Source: Bacillota bacterium (GTDB taxonomy: Bacteria > Bacillota > Clostridia > Christensenellales > SZUA-584). From it: 64,000 nucleotides of DNA. Made by a program: the position numbers and the translations under genes. A model generated the notes under the pieces. That model saw only the letters and a program-made list of their open reading frames with translations. It searched no databases and was not told where the DNA came from. The stretch is from assembly GCA_023408075.1 (NCBI GenBank), contig JAEYKW010000009.1:6788-70787 (forward strand), read 5' to 3'. Each line of letters opens with the position of its first letter. The stretch's first letter is position 1. Below are positions 34,501-42,298 of this stretch, in pieces.

Positions 34501-35979
34501 AAGACGATTCTGCTGGCCTTCCCGGGAGCAAAAACCGGCGCTTTTATCATCCCGGACGGCGTGAGAACAATCGAAAGGCTGGCATTTTACAGCTGCATAA
34601 ATCTGACGGCTGTGACGATCCCGCAGAGCGTGACAGAAATCAATGACGAGGCGTTTGAGTACTGCAATCAGCTGACAAAGGCCGTTATAAAAAGCAACGA
34701 TGCGGTTTTCGGAGACTATGCGTTTGATGGTACGGCACTGGACTCCGACGGCATTTACGGTATCGACGGTTCCACGGCACAGCAGTATGCCTGGGATTTC
34801 GATATTCCGTTTCATGCCGCTTTCTGTACCGTTTCGTTTGACAGCAGGAGTGGTTCCGAAGTGCCCGCCGTCGTTGCCGTTATCGATGAAAAGATCACGA
34901 AGCCTGACGACCCGGCATGGACCGGCCATGACTTCGGCGGATGGTTTAAGGATGAAGACTGCACACTGGTCTGGAATTTTGACAGCGACACTGTGACGGA
35001 GAATACCATACTGCACGCCAAATGGACAGCAAAGAGCTATACCATCACCTATAACCTGAACGGCGGAACGAACAATCCGGCCAACGCACCGTCTTATACC
35101 TACGGCACGGGGCTGACGCTCACCGCCCCCGCAAAGGAGGGATATATATTCGGCGGATGGTTCAGCGAGGCGGCGTTCCAGCATAAAATCACATCCATCG
35201 GCGTAACGCAAAGCGGCAGCGTGTCGTTGTGGGCGAACTGGCTGCCAAGGACAGTGGCGAGCGATGACGGCAAAGTAACGCTTGACCTTTCGGGCGCGAC
35301 GCTGCCCGACGGCGTGACCGGCGTTTCGATGAGCAGCAGCATATCGGGCGAAGGCAGCGCGGACTATGCGGCGGTTCTCGGGCTGCTTGGTGGCAATCAA
35401 AATGGCCTCGTGCTTTACGACTTGAAGCTGCTGGATCAGAACGGAAATCCCGTCACGGGTTTTACCGGAAAAATAAAGGTGAAAATCAAAATTCCCGACG
35501 GTTACAGCGGTGACCTGCATGTGTACTGGTATGATCCGGCGGCCCGTAAGCTGACCGACATGAACGCGACGGCGGAGAATGGGTATCTCGTTTTCGAGAC
35601 AAGCCACTTCAGCCTGTATGCCGTTGCTGAGCTCAAAAAGCCCGTGATATCGGGCCTGCCCGCAAGCTTTGAGATGTATAAAGGCGGGCACGTCACATGG
35701 AACCCGCAGCCCTCGGGCGGCACATGGAATTGGGACAAAAAGTTCTTCAAAGCCGAAATCAACAGCTCCGCTAAGTTTACCGCTTTGAAAACGGGTTCGT
35801 CCGCCATCACATACACGGTGAACGGCATCACGCAAAGCGTTGCCGTCACGATTAAGGCATCCGGGCTGCCGCAAACCGGGCAGGATAGCACATGGATATG
35901 GGTGCTTTCCGGTGCGGGAGCTGCCGTGTTGATCGTGGCGATTATCATTGGCCGAAAGAAAAGACTCAAAAGCGAATGA
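31600..35979 (+). CDS. BspA-like leucine-rich-repeat surface protein with LPQTG anchor
   Basis: 1459 residues. A signal peptide (about 1-31, ending VALAG) is followed by LRR_5/BspA-type repeats, with the phrase SVTIPxxVxxIGxxAFxxC recurring every 22-24 residues in two blocks (about 60-360 and 500-1060). A first Listeria-Bacteroides B-repeat with FGGWYTD lies between the blocks and two more follow them. The C-terminus has LPQTG at 1423-1427, a membrane helix and KKRLKSE. It is therefore covalently attached to the wall by a sortase. Such proteins mediate adhesion. Ribosome site AAGGGGGAAAC. The downstream sortase gene overlaps its stop. Confidence 0.92.
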   Translation: MYKRRRAFSVLLAVVLFCALIVTMVPVALAGWGDPGTTDGWEWTIQSDNTLAITGCSGKSGMVTIPDSLDTGEAGPGALPVTVIGDDAFNSDYASITGIILPAGLKSIGSSAFVGTHISSVTIPAGCVSIGGSAFNSLGLTSVEFASPSSLQSIGNDAFGSTGLTSVVIPDNVVSIGDNAFSECTRLESVTLPHNAGFTTLRGSVFSGCEALHSIDIPSSVTAIYDYAFMSSGLQSITIPASVTSIGNGAFGGTSNLSGISVAPGSTHFTSQDGVLYNIDKTSLLGFPGGKSGAFTIPEGVTRITTEAFCNSYSLNEVTIPSSVEAIDNYAFLYCSNLSKVFIKSRNANFSTVAVFSGTPLATAPDGGIYGIAGSTAQTYATANGIPFHIGYYVVSFDSGHGSEVPGAVVTADETMTAPPAPTFDGYDFGGWYTDSTYATEWDFGTASVTGNMTLYAKWTRDGELYHSGETDGFTWEAIGGELTVTGYTGTADGTFVIPDSINIGIAGLGTMDVTRIGDDAFSYYFTVTSFTLPSSLKSIGESAFAGCWALESVSIPAGVEDIGDYAFDGCSVMESVSIPASVENIGDYAFQSCSILKNVTIAETSSLETIGANAFYRSGILSFDMPDSVIGVGDRAFYYCNDLQSVTLSEGLSEISSEMFRSCNSLESITIPASVQSIGSNAFKSSGLTDVTIPDTVLEIGESAFERCEDLQSAVLPDNTSFTKIPDNLFFGCPALDSVNYPAHVTAIGNSAFYNTGFTEIVIPDTVTEIGVSAFGGCENLQSATLPDNTGFTAIPDSLFNECRSLDSVNFPAHVTAIGDYAFNGTAFTGIVIPDTVTSIGSGAFEYCANLQSIALPDNADFTRIPDNLVLGCGALQGMDIPSHVTAIGNSAFNSTGLTGVTIPVQIKEIGGWAFAFTPITAITIPAGVTSMGEGVFMGCMSLTAIDVDPANTDFESVNGVLYNADKTILLAFPGAKTGAFIIPDGVRTIERLAFYSCINLTAVTIPQSVTEINDEAFEYCNQLTKAVIKSNDAVFGDYAFDGTALDSDGIYGIDGSTAQQYAWDFDIPFHAAFCTVSFDSRSGSEVPAVVAVIDEKITKPDDPAWTGHDFGGWFKDEDCTLVWNFDSDTVTENTILHAKWTAKSYTITYNLNGGTNNPANAPSYTYGTGLTLTAPAKEGYIFGGWFSEAAFQHKITSIGVTQSGSVSLWANWLPRTVASDDGKVTLDLSGATLPDGVTGVSMSSSISGEGSADYAAVLGLLGGNQNGLVLYDLKLLDQNGNPVTGFTGKIKVKIKIPDGYSGDLHVYWYDPAARKLTDMNATAENGYLVFETSHFSLYAVAELKKPVISGLPASFEMYKGGHVTWNPQPSGGTWNWDKKFFKAEINSSAKFTALKTGSSAITYTVNGITQSVAVTIKASGLPQTGQDSTWIWVLSGAGAAVLIVAIIIGRKKRLKSE
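33664..34310. repeat. coding repeats with a 210-base period
   Basis: The phrase encoding (D)SVN(Y/F)PAHVTAIG recurs at 33811, 34021 and, diverged, 34231: a period of exactly 210 bases, equal to three LRR units of about 23 residues. The neighbouring units (LPDNTSFTKIPD and variants) repeat with the same period, showing recent triplication inside the gene. Confidence 0.65.
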
Positions 35980-36620
35980 CAGAGAACAACCGAGTCAGAA
36001 CAATAAAGATACTGCGCGCCGTGCTGATTGTATTGGCCGGCGCGCTTTTGCTCACGGCCGCCGCGATTTTCATTGTCCAGTGGAGCGAGGGGGAGGCCGC
36101 CGCGCGCCATGCGCAGGCTTTGCTCAATCAAAGCGGCATCAAAGCCCCGCCATTGCCTTCCGTTGCCGAGGAGCCCACGGCGGTGCAGCCTTCGGCTTCG
36201 CCCGCAGCCACGCTCTCGCCGGAATTTCAGGGGTACTCGGTGATCGCGCGGCTCGATATTGAGGCGATCGATTTGCACCTGCCCGTATTGTCCGAAACGT
36301 CGGACGAAGCGCTTAAGGTTTCCGCGTGCCGCTTGCAGGGGCCGGAGCCGGGCGCGGATGGAAATCTCGTGATCACCGGACACGACTACCGCAGCGGCGC
36401 CATATTCGGCAGGCTCAGCGAGCTTAAAAGCGGTGACGCCGTTGCGCTGACGGGCGCGGACGGACGAACGTATGCCTATACGGTCTATCAGACAGACCAT
36501 ATTAAGCCGGATGAAGCGGAGAAGCTTGATGATACGGCGTATGAACGCGAGCTTTCTCTGCTGACCTGCGAGAACAACGGCAACGGCAGGCTGCTGCTGC
36601 GGTGCAGGCTAGAGGAGTGA
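35976..36620 (+). CDS. sortase (transpeptidase)
   Basis: 214 residues. An N-terminal membrane helix (about 15-38) is followed by a Pro/Ser/Ala-rich linker and the sortase barrel. Catalytic His is about H136 in VITGHDYRSG, Cys about C198 in LLTCENNGNG, and Arg follows in RLLLRC. The LxTC motif and small size suggest a class D- or E-like enzyme; the class is not certain. The ATG overlaps the stop of the LPQTG protein (ATGA), so this is very probably its dedicated sortase. Terminator at 36693. Confidence 0.88.
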   Translation: MTENNRVRTIKILRAVLIVLAGALLLTAAAIFIVQWSEGEAAARHAQALLNQSGIKAPPLPSVAEEPTAVQPSASPAATLSPEFQGYSVIARLDIEAIDLHLPVLSETSDEALKVSACRLQGPEPGADGNLVITGHDYRSGAIFGRLSELKSGDAVALTGADGRTYAYTVYQTDHIKPDEAEKLDDTAYERELSLLTCENNGNGRLLLRCRLEE

Positions 36621-36692
36621 CGGCTTTAGATATGAAAATTTATAGATCATACAAAACATAAAGATAATAAGGGTATTGGGGAAAAGCAGAGA

Positions 36693-36721
36693 CGCATCGC
36701 GATGATTTCGCGGTGTGTTTT
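36693..36721 (+). terminator. terminator after the sortase gene
   Basis: CGCATCGCG (36693-36701) pairs with CGCGGTGTG (36709-36717), including G-T pairs, with a 7-base loop and four T residues following. Confidence 0.65.
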
Positions 36722-36949
36722 GCTTTATTGAAAAAATCCCCGTCTGTCAGCTATCCGCTAAGAATGAAAACGACGTGACGAAACGGTAAAATGCATCGCG
36801 GGGTAAATTGCTTCGGGGATGAGATAATCGTCCATAAAGTGGGCTGCTCGCTGTCACTCACTCAAAATCATCATACGCTAACGCATCACAGTGAATGAAA
36901 AACTATTTTTTAGGTCATTCTGAATCCGCAGCGCGGGTGAAGAATCTGT

Positions 36950-37050
36950 TCCAGCTCCTAATCCACTGCGTAGTCGTCGCTTCTCTCCTCACTACAAAGT
37001 GGATCGGATGATCGATTTATTTACTTTCCATAGCAACGCTGGAAAAGCGC
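36950..37050. repeat. dispersed palindromic element, family B, copy 2 (inverted)
   Basis: ATCCACTGCGTAGTCGTCGC, then TTCTCTCCTCACTACAAAGTGG, ATCGGATGATCGATT and CTTTCCATAGCAACGCT. Its reverse complement follows the block order of 12893-13005. The ATCCACT ... AGTGGAT core can form a long imperfect hairpin. Confidence 0.55.
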
Positions 37051-37139
37051 GGCCGTTTTGCAGGTGAGATTTGCCCTGTTGAAAAAGTATAAAATATGAA
37101 TGCGATCAGTCCATTCAGTGCGAACACAATAAACGGGCA

Positions 37140-38066
37140 TTACGCTGGCGTGTTCCTGCCGGATATATGCCGGGCAAACACGAGCTCCGGGCGGCTGTGA
37201 TCAACAATTCCGTGCTTCATTTTTTCCTTGCAGGCAATCCTGTACTGATACGGCGTCACCTTATACCATTTGCGAAAAGCCTTGATGAATGAACGGTAAT
37301 CCGGGAATCCGTTTTCCATCGCAATATTGAGCATAGTCTTGTCGTTTCGCACCACATCGTCGAGCGCTTTTTCCACACGCACGCTCGTCAGATGCTTTTT
37401 GAAGGTCGTGCCGAGATATTTGTTAAAATACCGGGCGAGGTATCCTGTGGACAGGCTCAATTCGTTTGCAAGAGAATCGAGTGTGATATTCCCGCTGAAA
37501 TTATTATCGATATAGGCGAGTATTTGCTTGCAGCGGTCAAGATGGCTGAGGGATTTTAAGAACGCCGCGTCATTCACGCAGTAATGCGTAATTAAAATAT
37601 GCAGCAGGCGGAATATTTCGCTGTTGACAAGCAGATGAAAATAAGGATCGTTCTTGTCGTGGAACGAGAGGTCCACGATTTTGTGGAGGCTTTGACGAAG
37701 CTCGTTGTCCCAGTAGTCCCCGGCGGATTCAATAAAACGCATCTCTTCGGGTTTGATGGAATAGTCGGTCAGAAACTCATAGGGAAAAATCAGTGAAACG
37801 CCCCGCGGCTGTTCATGAATCTGAGGGATCATTTCATGTACATCTCCGTAGTTGATGATGATAAGATCGTCTTTTGAGTATTCTTTCGTCACCCCATTGA
37901 TCCAAACCTTGACCGGCGTGGTGATATAGCAGCATATTTCCAGGCTGCGGTGCCAGTGCTTGGCGCAGTATTCAACACCGCTTTTTGCATGGTAGTAAAC
38001 CATAATAGGGTATTTCTCGCTATGAGAGACATTCTCATAATAGTATTTTGAAGTTAACTCTTCCAT
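37140..38066 (-). CDS. AraC-family transcriptional regulator
   Basis: 308 residues. An N-terminal cupin-like sensor domain (about 20-150, with the GVEYCAKHWHRSLEICCYI segment) is followed by two C-terminal HTH motifs of the AraC type (about 190-290, LDSLANELSLSTGYLARYFN and the NGFPDYRSFIKAFRKW signature). It is divergent from the esterase-ABC-GH3 operon and is probably its sugar-responsive activator; this is inference from position. The ATG at 38066 follows AAGGAG on the minus strand. Confidence 0.88.
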   Translation of the reverse strand: MEELTSKYYYENVSHSEKYPIMVYYHAKSGVEYCAKHWHRSLEICCYITTPVKVWINGVTKEYSKDDLIIINYGDVHEMIPQIHEQPRGVSLIFPYEFLTDYSIKPEEMRFIESAGDYWDNELRQSLHKIVDLSFHDKNDPYFHLLVNSEIFRLLHILITHYCVNDAAFLKSLSHLDRCKQILAYIDNNFSGNITLDSLANELSLSTGYLARYFNKYLGTTFKKHLTSVRVEKALDDVVRNDKTMLNIAMENGFPDYRSFIKAFRKWYKVTPYQYRIACKEKMKHGIVDHSRPELVFARHISGRNTPA

Positions 38067-38268
38067 GAATATACTCCTTGATGATGAATAAACGTCAATT
38101 TATCAGCGCTATTATAAGGTTTTTTATAAAAAAGGTCAAGAAATGTAAGTGCAATTGTCTGTTATTGAATAGATATGTTTTTGTTGATTGATTATATTAA
38201 TAACTGTTCAAGGGCCATTGGGCCAACAGCGAAATTGAGATAAAACGTCATAATTTCGGAGGAATGTC

Positions 38269-39078
38269 ATGGCATATATCCAATGCAGTTTTTTCTCCCA
38301 AACACTCAAATTCAGTACGAATATCGGTGTCATTATTCCCTCTCCGAATTCCGACGAAATTTTCAACCATACGAACCCCGGTTACTTTGAGCCGGGCATA
38401 AAGTATCAGACAGTTTATTTGCTTCACGGCGGATACGGCGACTGCTCAGACTGGATGAGATGGACGAGCATTGAGCGTTACGCTCAGGAGCGAAAGGTGG
38501 CCGTTGTCATGCCTTCCGCAGGCAACAGCTTCTATCAGGATATGTACAGAGGCGAACAGTATTTCACATATGTCACAGAAGAATTGCCGCGTTTTGTGCG
38601 TACGCTGTTTCCGTTTTCGCATGAGAGGGAAGACAATTTTACATTGGGCTTATCCATGGGGGGCTATGGAGCACTGAAAATGGCATTGACGAAGCCGGAG
38701 GATTATGCCTGTGCCGCAAGCCTCTCCGGCGCTGTCGATATCGTCGGCGCGGTGGAAAGCGGCCTGATGAAAGAAACGTTTTTTAACATGACGAGTATTT
38801 TTGAAGACCCGGAGAATCTGCAAGGCACGCAAGCCGATTTGTTTGCCCTGATGCAAGACATAATGACAGAGAAAAGAATCGCACCCCAAGTGTTTTTAAG
38901 CTGCGGAACCGAGGATTTTGTATATCCGCAGCACAAACAAGCCAAAATCAAATTCTCTCTGATGGGCGCGGATGTGCATTATGAGGAACACCCGGGGAAG
39001 CATGACTGGGATTACTGGGACACACATGTGCAAAGGGCCTTGGATTGGCTACCGCTGAAGCGCGATGTCATCAGGTAA
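38269..39078 (+). CDS. alpha/beta-hydrolase esterase (putative acetyl esterase family)
   Basis: 269 residues, no signal peptide. The esterase D / S-formylglutathione hydrolase-like fold is shown by YLLHGGYGDCSDWMRWT near residue 50, the nucleophile elbow GLSMGGYG (S129), CGTEDFVY with the likely acid, and HPGKHDWDYW with the catalytic His. It heads an operon for oligosaccharide uptake and cleavage, so removal of acetyl or feruloyl groups from imported glycans is the likely job. GGAGGAATGTC precedes the ATG. Confidence 0.83.
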   Translation: MAYIQCSFFSQTLKFSTNIGVIIPSPNSDEIFNHTNPGYFEPGIKYQTVYLLHGGYGDCSDWMRWTSIERYAQERKVAVVMPSAGNSFYQDMYRGEQYFTYVTEELPRFVRTLFPFSHEREDNFTLGLSMGGYGALKMALTKPEDYACAASLSGAVDIVGAVESGLMKETFFNMTSIFEDPENLQGTQADLFALMQDIMTEKRIAPQVFLSCGTEDFVYPQHKQAKIKFSLMGADVHYEEHPGKHDWDYWDTHVQRALDWLPLKRDVIR

Positions 39079-39105
39079 AGACAATTTAGGAAAGCGAGAA
39101 GATTA

Positions 39106-39987
39106 ATGAAAAAATCATTGGGAAGGACGATGCAGCACGTGGCTTTTCTGGGGCCGGCAACGCTTGTGTTTACAGTGATTGTGGTCATTCCGTTTCTGAT
39201 CAGCATTTACTATTCGCTGACCGACTGGAATGGCATTTCAAAAACCATGAATTTCATCGGCCTGAATAACTATATTGACATATTTACGGGAGATTCGCGC
39301 TTTCTTCAGGCGTTTGGCTTTACGGTCAGCATCAGCCTTGTGATCGTTGTGCTCACGAATATCATTGGCATCGGCCTTGCGGCCCTGTTGATCAACAGAT
39401 TCTTCGGAAGCAACATCTTTCGCGCCGTATTCTTTTTGCCGAACACCATGGGCGGCGTCGTGATGGGGTATATATGGCGGTTTATTTTCCTGATGGTGAT
39501 TCAATATCTGGGGACCGTCGTGAATTGGGGCATATTTCAGCTGCCCTGGCTGGGGACGGAAGAGACGGCGTTCATCGCGCTGGTGGTGGTCAGTGTCTGG
39601 CAGGGTGTGGGGTATGTCATGGTCATTATGATCGCGGCATTGTCCGGCGTTCCGCATGATCTTGCGGAAGCGGCGAGAATAGACGGCGCCTCCGCGTGGA
39701 AGACGTTTTGGAAGATTAAGATTCCATACTGCATGCCCTATCTGACGGTGTGTCTGTTTTGGTCGATCGCATCCGCTTTTAAAATGTTTGACGTCAACGT
39801 GGCGCTGACAAAGGGCGGGCCGTACGGCTCTACAACACCCATGGCGCTGCAGATTTATTACGACGCATTTAATGCGAACAGGTATGGCTTTGCCAACGCC
39901 GAATCCATCGTGTTCTTTATGATCATTTTCATCGTGACATCGATTCAGCTGTTTTTGAGCCGGAGAAAGGAGCGTGCATACAGATGA
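39106..39987 (+). CDS. sugar ABC transporter permease (MalF-like, CUT1)
   Basis: 293 residues, six predicted membrane helices. The cytoplasmic EAA loop reads EAARIDGASAWKTFWKIKIP (about 195-214). The N-terminus lacks the large periplasmic loop of MalF, as usual for Firmicutes. It forms the membrane channel with the next protein. The next gene starts inside its stop (ATGA). Preceded by AGGAAAGCGAGAAG. Confidence 0.92.
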   Translation: MKKSLGRTMQHVAFLGPATLVFTVIVVIPFLISIYYSLTDWNGISKTMNFIGLNNYIDIFTGDSRFLQAFGFTVSISLVIVVLTNIIGIGLAALLINRFFGSNIFRAVFFLPNTMGGVVMGYIWRFIFLMVIQYLGTVVNWGIFQLPWLGTEETAFIALVVVSVWQGVGYVMVIMIAALSGVPHDLAEAARIDGASAWKTFWKIKIPYCMPYLTVCLFWSIASAFKMFDVNVALTKGGPYGSTTPMALQIYYDAFNANRYGFANAESIVFFMIIFIVTSIQLFLSRRKERAYR

Positions 39988-40817
39988 CCACAGGTAAGAA
40001 ACGGGTGATGAAAATCACCAAGTTCACGTTGACGCTGATTCTCACATTGCTGTTCTTCGCGCCGTTTGTGCTGGTTATTTTGAATTCGATAAAGCCGCAG
40101 AGCCAAATCATGACCGATCTTCTCGGCTTGCCGGAAAAGGTGATGTGGGAGAATTACTCGAACACATGGGATTCGCTTCATATGTCAACCGTGATGACAA
40201 ACACCGTGATCGTTTCCCTTTGCTCGGTATTAATCATTATCGTTCTGGCCGCGATGGTGGCTTACTGGATGGTGCGCCACTCAACCCGGTTCAGCCGGAT
40301 ATTTGAAAAGCTGCTCCTTGGCTCTTTGCTGATACCGTTCGCCTCGGTCATGCTGCCGCTCGTTAAAACGATGAGCACGCTCGGCCTCAATACGAGCCTG
40401 CTCGGCGGCATATTCACGTATGTGGGCATCGGGCTTGCGTTTGCGACATTTATTATGACCGGCGCGATTCGTGCGATTCCTGTGGAAATTGAAGAGGCGG
40501 CCATGATAGACGGCTGCAACGTGTATCAGGTGTTTTTCAAAATCGTGCTGCCCATTGTGAGGCCCACGTTCTTAAGTATTTTCATACTCGATCTGTTCTG
40601 GATATGGAACGACTATATCGTGGCATTGATTATGCTCAACAATTCGGGGCTGAATACCGTACAGCTCGCCATCAACAAGCTTTTCGGTTTGCATGCGAAC
40701 CAGTGGGACGTGGCCTTGCCGGCCATTGTGATGAGCATTGCGCCGATACTGATCATTAATGTCCTGCTTCAGAAGAAGATTATAGCGGGCGTTGCGGCCG
40801 GCGCAACCAAGGGCTGA
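39984..40817 (+). CDS. sugar ABC transporter permease (MalG-like, CUT1)
   Basis: 277 residues with about six membrane helices. The EAA loop is EIEEAAMIDGCNVYQVFFKI (about residues 170-190), followed by the ILDLFWIWNDYIV segment typical of MalG-type permeases. It overlaps the previous gene by four bases and partners with it. No ATP-binding subunit gene is in this operon; CUT1 systems of Firmicutes commonly share an MsmK-type ATPase encoded elsewhere. Confidence 0.92.
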   Translation: MTTGKKRVMKITKFTLTLILTLLFFAPFVLVILNSIKPQSQIMTDLLGLPEKVMWENYSNTWDSLHMSTVMTNTVIVSLCSVLIIIVLAAMVAYWMVRHSTRFSRIFEKLLLGSLLIPFASVMLPLVKTMSTLGLNTSLLGGIFTYVGIGLAFATFIMTGAIRAIPVEIEEAAMIDGCNVYQVFFKIVLPIVRPTFLSIFILDLFWIWNDYIVALIMLNNSGLNTVQLAINKLFGLHANQWDVALPAIVMSIAPILIINVLLQKKIIAGVAAGATKG

Positions 40818-40873
40818 AACTCAATGTTGGCAACGAGGCCGACTCAATATATACAAATGATGGGAGGAAAGAA

Positions 40874-42196
40874 ATGAAAAGTTATAAACTGATTGTGATG
40901 CTATTGTCAATGATTATGCTGGCAGCCGCTTTCGTGGGCTGCGCACCTGCAACAGAAAGCACATCCGCACAGCCGAGCGAATCGCAGTCCGCCGAGCAGC
41001 CTGATGAAACGAGCAGTGCACCGGCAGAGCCGGTGGAGATTCACATTTATCAGGCGAAGTACGAAATTGACGAAGCTCTCAAGGCGGCATGCGCCGAGTA
41101 CACAGCGCTGAACCCGAATGTGACGTTTGTGGTGGAATCCAGCTCATCCGGAGATTTTCAGACCGAGCTCAAAGCGATGTTTTCCGGCGGCACGGCGCCC
41201 GACATCTTTTCCACAACAGGCAACGTGGATATGGCGCTGATGACGGAATACATGGTTGACCTCAGCAGCGAACCGTGGGTGCAGTATATGAGTGCTCCGG
41301 CATTGGAATCCGGCTCGTATGACGGCAAGGTTTACGGTTTCCCGCTCGCAGTGGAAGGCCACGGCTACCTGTATCACAAGGATATGTTTGAACAGGCCGG
41401 CATTACCGAGCTGCCCAAAACATATTCCGAGCTCGAAGCGGCTTGCGAAAAGCTGGTAGCGGCCGGATTCACACCGTTCTCGGGCAACTACTCCGAGTGG
41501 TACCAGTGCGCGATGTTCGAATTCAACTCGCCGATCGCGCGCCAGGCGGATCCGCTTGGCTTTATTGACGCGATGAACGCGGGCACCGAGACCATCGTCG
41601 GCAATCAGAATTTTGTCGATTTGGCCAATCTGCTGGCGCTCGAAGTGAAATATTCAAAGAGTCCGCTCAACACGGATTTCAATACGCAGGTTGCAGACTT
41701 TGCGAACGGTGAAACGGCCATGATGATCGGCGGTTCGTGGAGCCAGCCCGCGATGGATGAAGTGAACCCCGATATGGACCTTGGTATGTTCCCGATTCCC
41801 ATGGGTGAAGACGCGGCAGCGAATGATAAATTCTATGCGAGCAGCGCGCCGTTCTGGAGCATCAACAATGCATCCGCCAGCGTCGATGCCTGCAAAGCTT
41901 TCCTTAACTGGCTCGCCTCAACGCCCGAAGGACAGAAGAACCTGACATCCGGATTCAAGCTTATCCCCGCCTTTACAAACATTGCTGCGGACGAATCGGC
42001 GATAGGGCCCACAGGCGCAATTTTGAAGCAGTATATCGATGCGGGCAAAACGTACGGCATATACAGCTCTTACTATCCCAACGGCTTCGGCGGCGCTCAG
42101 GTGTTTGGCGAAACGATCACGAAGTACGCCGCAGGCAAGCTCACGGCAGACGGACTGCTGGAGGAGCTTCAGAGCGATTGGGAATCACAGAACTAA
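40874..42196 (+). CDS. sugar ABC transporter substrate-binding lipoprotein
   Basis: 440 residues. Lipoprotein signal with AFVGC lipobox (acylated Cys about 23), a Ser/Glu/Pro-rich spacer and a family 1 extracellular solute-binding fold. Visible segments include TAPDIFSTTGN, VYGFPLAVEGHGYLYHKDMFEQAG and FANGETAMMIGGSW. It captures an oligosaccharide at the cell surface for the two permeases. The strong site GGGAGGAAAGAA precedes the ATG. A hairpin terminator follows at 42249-42283, so it and the genes before it are likely made in excess of the downstream enzymes. Confidence 0.92.
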   Translation: MKSYKLIVMLLSMIMLAAAFVGCAPATESTSAQPSESQSAEQPDETSSAPAEPVEIHIYQAKYEIDEALKAACAEYTALNPNVTFVVESSSSGDFQTELKAMFSGGTAPDIFSTTGNVDMALMTEYMVDLSSEPWVQYMSAPALESGSYDGKVYGFPLAVEGHGYLYHKDMFEQAGITELPKTYSELEAACEKLVAAGFTPFSGNYSEWYQCAMFEFNSPIARQADPLGFIDAMNAGTETIVGNQNFVDLANLLALEVKYSKSPLNTDFNTQVADFANGETAMMIGGSWSQPAMDEVNPDMDLGMFPIPMGEDAAANDKFYASSAPFWSINNASASVDACKAFLNWLASTPEGQKNLTSGFKLIPAFTNIAADESAIGPTGAILKQYIDAGKTYGIYSSYYPNGFGGAQVFGETITKYAAGKLTADGLLEELQSDWESQN

Positions 42197-42248
42197 CCAA
42201 AATAGAATATCTGCGCTCAGAGCAAGACGATTGAAGACATACTGAATG

Positions 42249-42283
42249 AAGAAGGCAACATATCAGGTGTTGCCTTCTTTTTC
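42249..42283 (+). terminator. strong intrinsic terminator between binding protein and GH3 genes
   Basis: AAGAAGGCAACA (42249-42260) pairs perfectly with TGTTGCCTTCTT (42268-42279), loop of 7, then TTT. Twelve perfect pairs in the middle of a co-directional gene set suggests partial termination and a step-down in expression, or a separate promoter for the GH3 gene. Confidence 0.8.
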
Positions 42284-42298
42284 TGAAAGGATATGTGT

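Larger units (their letters stand above)
36621..37139. other. 519-base intergenic region with terminator and repeats
   Basis: Contains the sortase terminator (36693-36721), a degenerate family B block near 36760-36800, and the full inverted family B element at 36950-37050. It separates convergent genes (sortase and the AraC regulator). No gene seen. Confidence 0.55.

Noticed and set aside
33631..35874. 747-residue open frame on the minus strand
   Set aside because: Shadow of the LRR repeat gene; its own periodicity only mirrors the LRR units.
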